From the NCBI GenBank assembly GCA_964426545.1, contig CAYRQP010000011.1, positions 7,357-71,356 of the forward strand: DNA of 64,000 nucleotides, given 5' to 3'. The stretch comes from CAYRQP01 sp964426545 (GTDB lineage: Bacteria > Fermentibacterota > Fermentibacteria > Fermentibacterales > JCC-6). Under the pieces are notes generated by a model. It saw only the letters and a program-made list of their open reading frames with translations, ran no database searches and was not told where the DNA came from. Position 1 is the stretch's first letter, and the number at the start of each line of letters is the position of its first letter. Below, in pieces: positions 54,674 through 62,542 of the stretch. Position numbers and translations under genes: made by a program.

Positions 54674-55099
54674 ATGATAGAGATAACTGATTCAATCAGC
54701 ATTGCTGAAGATGAATTGATTTTCGATTTCGTCCGGGCAGGCGGCCCCGGGGGACAGAAAGTAAACAAGACATCTTCAGCAGTCATCCTGAGATTTGACG
54801 TGAACACTCCGTCTCTCCCCGATGATGTCCGGGAACGATTGGAAACACTGGCTGTAAACAGAATATCAGATGAGGGAATACTCATCATTCATGCAAGGAG
54901 TTTCCGTTCTCAGGTGCGAAATAGGGAAGATGCAGTGAGTCGACTGGTCGCGCTGATACAGGAAGCCGCCATAAAGCCCAAACCCCGAAAAAAGACGAGA
55001 CCGTCAAGGTCCTCCTGTGAGAAGCGGCTACAGGACAAGAAGAAACACAGTACTAAGAAGAAGAACAGGAATTTCAAACCCGACGATGACGATTACTGA
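54674..55099 (+). CDS. arfB: Alternative ribosome-rescue factor ArfB (YaeJ-type peptidyl-tRNA hydrolase)
   Basis: A 141-residue protein with a release-factor catalytic domain lacking codon-recognition domains. The GGQ motif is in RAGGPGGQKVNKTSSAV at about 23-39 and releases stalled peptidyl-tRNA on ribosomes lacking a stop codon. The C-terminus is a basic Lys/Arg tail (about 100-135, KPRKKTRPSRSSCEKR) that enters the empty mRNA channel, although an acidic DDDD near the end is unusual. The ATG at 54674 has AGGTG 4 bases upstream; a GTG at 54668 is the alternative. selD follows after 69 bases. Confidence 0.93.
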   Translation: MIEITDSISIAEDELIFDFVRAGGPGGQKVNKTSSAVILRFDVNTPSLPDDVRERLETLAVNRISDEGILIIHARSFRSQVRNREDAVSRLVALIQEAAIKPKPRKKTRPSRSSCEKRLQDKKKHSTKKKNRNFKPDDDDY

Positions 55100-55168
55100 G
55101 CAGGTTTCAATAGAATGATAATGATATATATTCACACATAGTTTAGAACCCATACCAAAGAGGAACAA

Positions 55169-56389
55169 TTGACGGAAATCACTCTCTACAATGGTGAAAA
55201 TTGCCCCTGTCCGTCCGACTGCAAAAGACGGACCAACTGTAAGGCATGTATTTCCTTCCACCACTGCAGGCATCAGAAAACCTATTGTGAGTTTCTTTCA
55301 GAAAAATTCTCTGCAGGTACCGGTATTCCGGAGAGATCTCTTCCTTCAGGAAGACAGATCCGACTTCTGGATTACGGTCCCTGCGCCGGTTGAGCGGGCA
55401 AACTCAATCCCTCCAGGCTGGCGGGAATACTTGAAAAACTACCCCTTATTGAGTCTCCTAACCTACTCGTTGGTATGGAGACAATGGATGACGCAGGAGT
55501 GTACCGTCTGACAGATGAACTTGCACTTGTTCAAACGGTCGACTTCTTTTTCCCGATTGTGAACGACCCGCGTTCTTTCGGCAGAATTGTTGCAGCGAAC
55601 AGCCTTTCAGACATCTGGGCAATGGGCGCGAAGGCAATAACAGCGATGAACCATCTTGGTTATCCTGCAGGTAAGATCCCCCCTGAAGTGATCGAAGAAC
55701 TTCTCATAGGCGCAGTCGAAAAACTCCGTGAAGCCAATGTCGTACTTCTCGGCGGACACACCCTCGAACAGGAGGAAATGGTCTTCGGAATGAGCATTAC
55801 CGGACTTACAAGCCCGGAAACAGCCCTGACAAATGCATCTGCACGCCCGGGCGATCTGCTGGTACTCACAAAACCACTGGGTACAGGAATTTACTGCGAT
55901 GCGATGATAAATGACGGACTGACAGATGAACAGTTCACACTCTACATAGACAGCATGGAAAGGCTTAATCTCTACGCTTCGGAAGTCATTCAGCGATTCG
56001 ATGTAAGCTGCGTTACGGATGTCACCGGATTCGGACTTCTCGGACATTCATTTCCAATAGCGAAAAACGCCAATGTCACGGTAGTCATAAATTCGAAAGA
56101 TGTTCCACTTCTTCCCGGGTTGCCCAGGATGCTCGACAGATTCTGCCCGAAAGGAGTCTGCAAATGCAAGGACTGGGTCGAACCGCACCTCTATATCACT
56201 CCGGATGTCGATGACAGATACTTCCAGTTGTTTGCCGAGGCACAAACTTCCGGCGGCCTACTCGTAGCTGTAAGCCCTGACCAGGCAGATACTCTGATTA
56301 AAACTCTTCGTGAACACGGCGACACCGAATCAGCCGTCATCGGCTCCATCGAACCCAATACCGACGGTAAATTCCTCAAACTGATCTAA
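55169..56389 (+). CDS. selD: Selenide, water dikinase SelD, a selenoprotein (Sec at codon 75) with N-terminal Cys-rich extension
   Basis: SelD makes selenophosphate for selenocysteine and selenouridine synthesis. The usual catalytic Cys is replaced by an in-frame TGA at 55391-55393: IRLLDYGPCAG, then Sec, then AGKLNPSRL. Sec75 and K78 align with Cys17 and Lys20 of the E. coli enzyme. Reading through gives 406 residues, and the downstream part has the SelD motifs (TVDFFFPIVNDPRSFGRIVA, LGGHTLEQEE, VTDVTGFGLLGH). The only supported start is TTG at 55169, with AAGAGGA upstream, so about 50 extra residues with seven Cys (CPCPSDC, CKACISFHHC, YCEF) precede the enzyme. A SECIS-like hairpin follows the TGA. 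The TAA stop lies in a palindrome. Confidence 0.88.
55409..55425 (+). promoter_or_regulatory. SECIS-like hairpin downstream of the selD TGA
   Basis: CCCTCCAGGCTGGCGGG can fold into CCC/GGG, a one-base mismatch, CCA/TGG and a GGC apical loop. It begins 16 and ends 32 bases after the TGA. Known bacterial SECIS elements bind SelB with an apical loop about 16-37 bases after the UGA and a G among the first loop bases, and both hold here. Folding was done by eye. Confidence 0.6.
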
Positions 56390-56428
56390 GTATCCGGGAT
56401 ACTTAAAATATTAGTGACAGTCACTAAT
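56387..56428. repeat. Two adjacent palindromes at convergent gene ends
   Basis: TAAGTATCCGGGATACTTA (56387-56405, perfect around a central G) starts with the selD stop codon. ATTAGTGACAGTCACTAAT (56410-56428, perfect around a central A) contains the stop of the converging phosphoesterase gene and encodes its last residues. With no T-run they are not typical terminators, although they could slow transcription from both sides. Confidence 0.85.
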
Positions 56429-57532
56429 TATTTTTGCTTCATCCACAATAACCCCGTCGATATCTATGATGTCGATGCAGAGAGAGTCGGCATAGACATC
56501 CACAGCCGCAAAGTGATAGATTGAGTCCGACATTGCGAGTGTGCCGCCGCGCCAGGCAGATTCGTGGTCTGCCGAATTGAGTGGCCCGCCGCCACCTGCA
56601 CAGGTAATGTAATTCACTCCATCGATGGGTTCGTATCTCGTATAGGCATGGTTGTGTCCGCCAAATGCAAGTTGAACCCCGCTTTCAACCATTACCGGAT
56701 GCAGAATTCTTCGAAACCGCGGTAACGGGTTCACATGCCCTCCCGTGCCGTTCAGGGACCAGGGAACAACATGCATAATCGGAATGATCCAGGGAGACAC
56801 AGCATCCTGTGAAGCCGATTCCATATCATCGAGGAACCAGTCAATCTGGTCACCGAAAGAAATCCCACCGGCATCATAAAGAGCAAGCGAACTTATGTGA
56901 AGAGACCCGTATACGAAAGAATACCACTTCTCATCCCCCGGATGGTCGAACAGACCGTAGAGACAACTGTCTGAAACAGCAGTATTCATGTCTTCATGGT
57001 TCCCGAAGGCAATGAAGAGAGGAACATGGGCAAACAGATCTCCGGCAGGATCGAATAATTCCTGAAAATACGAGAGTGGATTATTGCCATAGCAGACTAT
57101 GTCACCGAGATTTATTATGAATGTAGAGTTACGCTGAGGATTCTCGTTTATGTCTCTGTGAATCTGCTCGGCAACTTCTGCCCAGATATCAGGACAGGAG
57201 CGGTTATCCCCCATAACATAGAATTTAAAATCCGATGTACCGGGTTCGGGAGCCGTGTAAAATGAATACTCTTTTGAGAATTGTCCGTCTGCCATAATTC
57301 GATATGTATACTCAGTTGCAGGCTGAAGACCATCAATTCGGGCGGAATATATGAGAAGCGATTCCGGAAGTACTTCGAGAGTTGCTTCGACAGTATTGGT
57401 GAGTAGTTCTTCCCCGTATTCAACGACGGCGCATTCACAGACTATATCCGCACGCCACATCACGGTAATCCCCGTTGGTGTGACATTTTGAAGCCAGGGA
57501 ATTATAGCTATCACCAGACACGCAACACTCAT
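56411..57532 (-). CDS. Purple-acid-phosphatase-like calcineurin phosphoesterase
   Basis: A 373-residue protein with a short hydrophobic N-terminus (MSVACLVIAII) followed at once by PWLQNVTPTGITVMW, the fibronectin-like entry domain of purple acid phosphatases. The catalytic domain has FYVMGDNRSCPDIW, IINLGDIVCYGNN, IAFGNHEDMN, IPIMHVVPW and FGGHNHAYTRYEP, the complete metal-ligand set. It is a paralogue of the LysM-bearing protein at 52070-53761 without the LysM. The final ISDCH residues and the stop are encoded by an ATTAGTGAC palindrome. The short signal may mean the true start is elsewhere, but no better start codon was found. Confidence 0.87.
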   Translation of the reverse strand: MSVACLVIAIIPWLQNVTPTGITVMWRADIVCECAVVEYGEELLTNTVEATLEVLPESLLIYSARIDGLQPATEYTYRIMADGQFSKEYSFYTAPEPGTSDFKFYVMGDNRSCPDIWAEVAEQIHRDINENPQRNSTFIINLGDIVCYGNNPLSYFQELFDPAGDLFAHVPLFIAFGNHEDMNTAVSDSCLYGLFDHPGDEKWYSFVYGSLHISSLALYDAGGISFGDQIDWFLDDMESASQDAVSPWIIPIMHVVPWSLNGTGGHVNPLPRFRRILHPVMVESGVQLAFGGHNHAYTRYEPIDGVNYITCAGGGGPLNSADHESAWRGGTLAMSDSIYHFAAVDVYADSLCIDIIDIDGVIVDEAKIISDCH

Positions 57533-57558
57533 TTATACCACTTTACCATAAAGTAAAA

Positions 57559-57581
57559 AAATTAGTGACAGTCACTAATTT
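57559..57581. repeat. Second ATTAGTGAC palindrome
   Basis: AAATTAGTGACAGTCACTAATTT is a perfect 11-bp palindrome around a central A, identical in its core to 56410-56428. It overlaps the stop codon of the MIF-like gene by 2 bases and lies 27 bases before the next start. The phosphoesterase gene is thus bracketed by two copies. Confidence 0.9.
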
Positions 57582-57927
57582 ATCGGAACGTTTTACCCTT
57601 CCATGCCCAGTTCTCACCAGGGACATCTTCTAATGAAATGTAGATACGACCTTCGGGAATTCCGAGAGCATTGTAGATCAGGGCTGAAAGTTCCACGGCA
57701 AGTGCATTGTTGACCTCATCGCTCAAGCCGCCTATGCTCTTCACTTCGACATACGCACCCAATCCGGCGATACCATCGATAAAAACCGTTTCAACTGAAT
57801 ACGTTCCCATTACATATTTAATCGGTTTCGACAGTTTATCCGCAACTATCTCTGCAAGCAGCTTAAGAAGTTCCCCTTTTTCGGCCAGGCTCAATTCCAC
57901 AGGTGCTTTAACACTTACAAGAGGCAT
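57580..57927 (-). CDS. MIF/phenylpyruvate tautomerase-like protein
   Basis: The ATG at 57927 is chosen because it places Pro2, the catalytic N-terminal proline of the tautomerase superfamily, after the initiator Met (MPLVSVKAP), and AAGGATGG lies just upstream; the longer frame would bury that Pro. The 115-residue product has the MIF length and pattern, with the beta-alpha-beta repeat and a C-terminal RIYISLEDVPGENWAWKGKTF like the MIF end IYINYYDMNAANVGWNNSTF. It probably forms trimers and may tautomerise a keto-enol substrate. The true substrate is unknown. Confidence 0.85.
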   Translation of the reverse strand: MPLVSVKAPVELSLAEKGELLKLLAEIVADKLSKPIKYVMGTYSVETVFIDGIAGLGAYVEVKSIGGLSDEVNNALAVELSALIYNALGIPEGRIYISLEDVPGENWAWKGKTFR

Positions 57928-58073
57928 TTTCGACCATCCTTCCGTTCTATATCCATCACAAATTGAATTCACTGTTTAAATTCAATTATTATCAACAACA
58001 TGCAATCCGTCCACCCTTGAAATATCAGGGAACAAAGTGCATATTCATGTAACAGTTTCAAGGAGGTATAAAT

Positions 58074-58409
58074 ATGAAACTAATGATGCTGACAATTCTT
58101 GCAGTATTTCTTCTCGCACCTGCAATTCAGGCTGAAGGATGTACCCGTGCGTTAGTTCCCGACCCAATGCCCTGCCACACTGAAGAGGAAGATACTGACG
58201 CAGAAGAAACCTGTGCCTGCGGTGAAATGACTTCAGACGAGTGCACTGACGAATGTGATGATGCAGAAGAGGATTGCGACGGCGACTGCGAAGACAACCC
58301 CGACTGCGAGTGCGACGGTACGGTAGATGACTGTTCCGGTGACTGTCACGACTGCGACTCGATAGAAGACTGCGATGAGTGCGAAGAAGATTACGATCAC
58401 TGCGATTAA
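58074..58409 (+). CDS. Small secreted Cys/Asp/Glu-rich protein
   Basis: A 111-residue protein with a signal peptide (MKLMMLTILAVFLLAPAIQA) and a mature part of about 90 residues made almost only of Cys, Asp, Glu, Gly, Thr and Ser, with about 20 Cys in patterns such as CDGDCEDNPDCECDG and CSGDCHDCDSIEDCDEC. The composition suggests a metal-binding or highly disulfide-linked protein outside the cytoplasm. GGAGGT lies 8 bases before the ATG and a strong terminator follows, so it is a well-expressed-looking single gene. I know no family with this arrangement. Confidence 0.8.
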   Translation: MKLMMLTILAVFLLAPAIQAEGCTRALVPDPMPCHTEEEDTDAEETCACGEMTSDECTDECDDAEEDCDGDCEDNPDCECDGTVDDCSGDCHDCDSIEDCDECEEDYDHCD

Positions 58410-58430
58410 GTAATCTGTCCATATTGGAAA

Positions 58431-58458
58431 AGAGCCCCTGGGACGGGGCTCTTTTTTT
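58431..58458 (+). terminator. Rho-independent terminator
   Basis: AGAGCCCC (58431-58438) pairs perfectly with GGGGCTCT (58445-58452) around a 6-base loop and is followed by a run of seven T. It lies 22 bases after the stop of the Cys-rich protein gene. Confidence 0.95.
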
Positions 58459-58550
58459 AATCTAATCGATAATTCCTTCCCTTGCGGACAGTTATTCTGC
58501 TGAATATCTTTACGGAAGAATATTCAAATTGAATTCCGAAGGGGAAAATT

Positions 58551-61247
58551 ATGTTTTTTTCGATTTTTTCTTCTGCAGTTCTTGCACTTTCAGGTTTTCC
58601 GCATGCAGCGGAAGAATACGAAACCGGAATCGACGGGACCGGACAGGTCCGCGAAGTTACGGTTTCAGACGGCATCACAAATTCCACAGAAACTGACTAC
58701 ATCATAACTGACGGGTCGCTCAGTCTGTCCCACCGCGGAGAAGTTCTATGGGTAGACAGAGCACATCTGAATGCAATTGCGTCAGAAGTAGTCATATCAG
58801 GGGACGGACTGGAACTGCTTTCCGGATGGTATCTCAACAATGACAGATGCTCAAAGTATCTAATATTCGGGGACGGGACTCCACTCTGGGATTTCTCGAT
58901 GGTGGGCAACAGTTCGAAAATGGATGTAAGCGCAGGATATCCTCACAGTGTTTTCTCCGCTACTTCGGACGAGTTGGGTACTTTCATCTGGCAAACACCA
59001 TCTTCGGTGCCATCGACAGTCCTTCCCGGTGCACTGAAACAGGACATCTCCGACGATGGTATGCTTGTGGTTTGGGTGGATCCTGTAACCAGAGACCTTA
59101 TCTGCTCGGAAACAGCGACCGGCAATGAGGTCTGGTCGACTCCTCTCGCAAATACAGGAAACGGTGTAAACGGTGTAGATATCTCCGAGGATATGAGCTG
59201 TGTTCTGGTCACCTGCTACGATAATTCCGTCGGGTGCAGAGTGTTCGATATGGCAAGCGGTGTACAAATCGGTTCTTCTGTCGGCAACTACAGCCAGATT
59301 CCAGCTTCAATTTCATTCGACGGCTGGAGATTCGCCACAGCCGAATACAACGGCACTCTGAAGTTCTATGAATTCGATGGAAACGATTGGGTCCGTATTG
59401 ATTTTATTCACTCGGGAGATACATGGGTAACTGCAGTTGCCATCAGTGGCGATGGAGAAACTGTAATCTGTGGAACTCTTGATTTTAATCCGTACGACGG
59501 CAAGGTAATTGTGGTCGACTGGCCTGCAGGCGGGACTCCTTCAGTACTCTGGGAACATGATGATTATGGCGATGAAGTCAGTTCTGTCGATACATCTTTC
59601 GACGGTGAAATACTCATTGCAGGTTCATACGGAAAACTCAACGGCACCGAAGGTGATGTCATTACAGTTCTTGACCGTTCGGGAGGTGTAATTCTCCAGG
59701 TACTTGATGATATAGATGAACCCGGTTCGATATTCAGTGTCAATCTCAGTGATGACGGTTCATATGCAACTGCCGGCGGAAAGGCGGTCCATGCCCGTGC
59801 ATGGGGGAACGGTGGCGAAGTATACGGTATCCGGATAGCCGAACTCGGTGAGCATGATGTTGCCGTTACCGCTGTTCATTCGCCGGAGCAGAATTTACAG
59901 GTCGGCGATGTTGTGGTTCCTGAAGTGACTGTATCCAATCTCGGACAGAATACCGAGTCTTTCGAAGTCCATGCAGTGATCGAATCTGAAGGAGCCGTCT
60001 TTTGGGATGACTTCATCGTACTCGATAACCTTGTTTCGGGAGACGATGCAAGAGTCACTTTCCTCGACTGGACTGTCCCTGAATACGGCTTCTGGACATT
60101 CAAGGCGTACACTGCACTCGAAGGAGATGTCCATCCTGAAAATGATACTCTGCAGACAGGTTGCGGAGCTTTTCATGATGCCCTGGCAGCTGAAATCCTA
60201 TGCCCCTACGATGAGAACACCATCTACATGGAACTGCGTCCAACTGTGGAGATAGTCAACAACGGTACTTATGAAGATGAAATAGCAGCCATGTTCGTGA
60301 TTCACAATGAAGGTGTCACCTATTTCGAAGAGACTTTGACCACTCCCCTTCTTGCTCCGGGTGAGCATGCAATCATCGAATTCCCCGTCTGGGCTCCCGA
60401 GGAAGTCAGGCACTATGAAGCATTCTGCGAGGTGACGCTTCTTGACGATTATTTCCCCGACAACAATGTAACGGCGATGGGATTCGAAAGCACATGGGAA
60501 GTCATCTATGATGACGGTTCATGGGAATCATATTACTGGGTAGGCAGTTTATCTGATGACATGTTTGCCGTTCGCTTCACCCCCCTGCTCGATCCGGCTT
60601 ACATGGTTACAGGCGGAAGGTTGTATGTCAATTCAACCGATCCCTTCGAATGGGCAATGGTTTGCCTTGATAACGGAAGCGGAAGACCAGACTTCGAAAA
60701 TCCCCTGCAGGTATTCAACGACATTGGTGCATCTACAGCTCCCGGCTGGATTGATATCCCGTTCGACATATTCTGTTTCGACTCGCAAGACATCTGGTTT
60801 GTCACAAGATGGTATGATGGAAAGGCACTTGGTGTGGGAACAGATATGGACGATCCTGTTGCCGGCAGATGCTGGTGGTATAACAAGGAGAACAGCTGGG
60901 TTAACTTCACCGGCGGGGACTACAGTTTCCGCCTTGTCATGGAACCTGCAACAGGAGTCGAAGAGGAAAATGGACTTCCTGCTGTATTCAGCATCGGTAC
61001 TCCCTACCCCAATCCCGTTATCGAGATTCTCTCAATCGAACTCGGAGTACCTGCAGGCGGTGGACAGGTGAACATCTCGCTTTTTGATATATCAGGAAGA
61101 TGTGTAGAGACCATCACCAACGGGTTCGTCGAAGCCGGTGAACACACATTGCAGTGGGACAGAACAGCAATGCCGGGTGGAATGTACTTCATCAGAATGG
61201 ACGCCCCGGGCATGACCGAAACCTGCAAGGTGGTAATTCTCGACTAA
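58551..61247 (+). CDS. Large secreted protein: beta-propeller, CARDB-like domains, C-terminal sorting domain
   Basis: An 898-residue protein with a short signal peptide (MFFSIFSSAVLALSGFPHAA). Residues 60-430 have WD40 or PQQ-like blades (SEDMSCVLVTCYDNSVGCRV, ISGDGETVICGTLDF). Two CARDB-like Ig domains follow (about 440-535 and 540-640), then a beta domain of unknown type (about 650-800). The last 85 residues (PAVFSIGTPYPNPVIEILSI ... HTLQWDRTAMPGGMYFIRMD) are a FlgD/Por-type sorting domain, which in Bacteroidetes directs proteins to the type IX secretion system. The stop is 1 base before a repeat element. Confidence 0.88.
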   Translation: MFFSIFSSAVLALSGFPHAAEEYETGIDGTGQVREVTVSDGITNSTETDYIITDGSLSLSHRGEVLWVDRAHLNAIASEVVISGDGLELLSGWYLNNDRCSKYLIFGDGTPLWDFSMVGNSSKMDVSAGYPHSVFSATSDELGTFIWQTPSSVPSTVLPGALKQDISDDGMLVVWVDPVTRDLICSETATGNEVWSTPLANTGNGVNGVDISEDMSCVLVTCYDNSVGCRVFDMASGVQIGSSVGNYSQIPASISFDGWRFATAEYNGTLKFYEFDGNDWVRIDFIHSGDTWVTAVAISGDGETVICGTLDFNPYDGKVIVVDWPAGGTPSVLWEHDDYGDEVSSVDTSFDGEILIAGSYGKLNGTEGDVITVLDRSGGVILQVLDDIDEPGSIFSVNLSDDGSYATAGGKAVHARAWGNGGEVYGIRIAELGEHDVAVTAVHSPEQNLQVGDVVVPEVTVSNLGQNTESFEVHAVIESEGAVFWDDFIVLDNLVSGDDARVTFLDWTVPEYGFWTFKAYTALEGDVHPENDTLQTGCGAFHDALAAEILCPYDENTIYMELRPTVEIVNNGTYEDEIAAMFVIHNEGVTYFEETLTTPLLAPGEHAIIEFPVWAPEEVRHYEAFCEVTLLDDYFPDNNVTAMGFESTWEVIYDDGSWESYYWVGSLSDDMFAVRFTPLLDPAYMVTGGRLYVNSTDPFEWAMVCLDNGSGRPDFENPLQVFNDIGASTAPGWIDIPFDIFCFDSQDIWFVTRWYDGKALGVGTDMDDPVAGRCWWYNKENSWVNFTGGDYSFRLVMEPATGVEEENGLPAVFSIGTPYPNPVIEILSIELGVPAGGGQVNISLFDISGRCVETITNGFVEAGEHTLQWDRTAMPGGMYFIRMDAPGMTETCKVVILD

Positions 61248-61248
61248 T

Positions 61249-61340
61249 GGGGACATTCCTCCGCAGAAAGAGTTCCTGCCTTCAAGGAGGAGTGTCCCCC
61301 ATAAGCACCAGCCTAAATCAAAAAAGTGCCTGGCACTTTT
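61249..61340. repeat. GGGGACATTCCTCCGC element (copy 1) and GTGCC palindrome
   Basis: GGGGACATTCCTCCGC (61249-61264) and GGAGGAGTGTCCCC (61287-61300) form an imperfect inverted repeat, followed by ATAAGCACCAGCC. Then AAAAGTGCC-T-GGCACTTTT (61322-61340) is a separate perfect palindrome, 3 bases from the stop of the ATPase gene. The first part recurs in the same orientation at 62595-62677. Confidence 0.85.
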
Positions 61341-61343
61341 AGA

Positions 61344-62471
61344 CTACAGAACAAAATCTAGGTAGTTCTTTCTGTTCACAACATTGAAATTAGTGTTTCC
61401 ATAACTACTCGTCCAGAGTTTTGGAGCACTGAGTTTCTTTGCTATAGAAAATTTACACTCAAATGCAGAAAAAATTCCATCACACTCTTCGATAAAGTCT
61501 ATTTCCTTCCCATCATATGTCCTCCAGAAATAGTGATTTCCGTAGTAGCCCTCATATTCGTGTTTTTTGATTCGTTCAATAAAACAAAAATTCTCGAACA
61601 ATGCACCTCTATCATCTCTGTTTTCAAAGGAGTTAAATTGAGAAATCAAAGCATTGCGAATCCCGACATCGAGAAAATAGTATTTCTGTTTTGATGTCAC
61701 TTCCTTGCGTAGATTACGTCGGAATCCTCGAAGCGGGTATATGACGAAGTTCTTCTCAAGAAGATCGATGTACCGGGAAACTGTCTTTACGTCTATTCCA
61801 AGCACTCTACTCAGTTCATTTAAAGACACCTCGCTGCCTATTTGGAATGCAAGCAGTTTCATAAGCTGCAAAAGGAGTTTGGGTGATTTGATCCTCTCAT
61901 GTTGCAGAATATCTTTCAGCAGATAAGAATCGACCAATTCATTAAGGAGTTGGATCTTCTCTCGTTTACCTTTAGACATAATTACTTCCGGGTACGAACC
62001 GAAAAGTAAATATTCCTCCAACCCCTCCTTTAATTCAAACCGGTTATGTCCTTTCAGAAGTTCCTGTTGTGAAAGCGGATAAAGTCTCTTTGTTATTTTG
62101 CGGCCTGTTAGCGGTTCCCCTACCTTTTGCGACAGGCTAAAAGATGAAGAGCCGGTAACAATCACTTTCTTTTGAGGAAAATGATCTACAATAATCTTCA
62201 GTGCTTTCCCAATACCTTCAATCTCCTGGACCTCATCAATTGCAATCAGGTCATAAGATTCCGCATATTCAAGAATTGCATCAAAATCATCCGAACTCAG
62301 GAGTGCACATATTCTCAGATTGTCACCCGAATCAAGCCGGTAATTCAGGGTAGTTCTATCGAGAAACGCTTCAAGCAGCGTACTCTTCCCAACCTGACGA
62401 GCACCGTACAGAATAAGTACTTTGCCCTCTTCGAGAAGTGAGCCAAAATCTTGGTATACCCGCTCTATCAT
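61344..62471 (-). CDS. AAA-type ATPase with DUF4143 (AAA_14 family)
   Basis: A 375-residue protein with Walker A LYGARQVGKSTLLEAFL at about 20-36, Walker B LIAIDEVQEIEG at about 74-85 and a sensor ITVTGSSSFSLSQ-like VTGSSSFSL near 105. A winged-helix segment (SLNELSRVLGIDVKTVSRYI) comes near 217-236 and the DUF4143 nuclease-like C-terminal part (DGKEIDFIEECDGIFSAFEC, E-I-D-F then E-C-K) near 329-352. Such proteins are common, mobile and of uncertain function, with suggested toxin-antitoxin or defence links. Base use is clearly more AT-rich than in its neighbours. It has its own promoter and lies between direct copies of a repeat, so transfer is likely. Confidence 0.92.
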   Translation of the reverse strand: MIERVYQDFGSLLEEGKVLILYGARQVGKSTLLEAFLDRTTLNYRLDSGDNLRICALLSSDDFDAILEYAESYDLIAIDEVQEIEGIGKALKIIVDHFPQKKVIVTGSSSFSLSQKVGEPLTGRKITKRLYPLSQQELLKGHNRFELKEGLEEYLLFGSYPEVIMSKGKREKIQLLNELVDSYLLKDILQHERIKSPKLLLQLMKLLAFQIGSEVSLNELSRVLGIDVKTVSRYIDLLEKNFVIYPLRGFRRNLRKEVTSKQKYYFLDVGIRNALISQFNSFENRDDRGALFENFCFIERIKKHEYEGYYGNHYFWRTYDGKEIDFIEECDGIFSAFECKFSIAKKLSAPKLWTSSYGNTNFNVVNRKNYLDFVL

Positions 62472-62498
62472 CGTTTCCTCCGTTCTTTAAACATCGGA

Positions 62499-62527
62499 AT
62501 GATAACAGAATTAATTGAGAATGTCAA
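62499..62527 (-). promoter_or_regulatory. Strong sigma-70 promoter of the ATPase gene
   Basis: On the minus strand the consensus TTGACA (62527-62522) and TATCAT (62504-62499, five of six) are exactly 17 bases apart, 28 bases before the ATG at 62471. GGAGG lies just before the start codon. This is the best promoter in the window. Confidence 0.75.
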
Positions 62528-62542
62528 CATTCATGGAATCAT

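Noticed and set aside
55475..56389. SelD as a 304-residue protein starting at the ATG at 55475
   Set aside because: This start would remove the catalytic residue and essential Lys, and no Shine-Dalgarno precedes it; reading through the TGA restores the conserved N-terminus.
58017..58047. TTGAAA and TATTCA before the Cys-rich protein gene
   Set aside because: The spacer would be 19 bases and the -10 match is poor. A promoter is expected there, but this one is not convincing.
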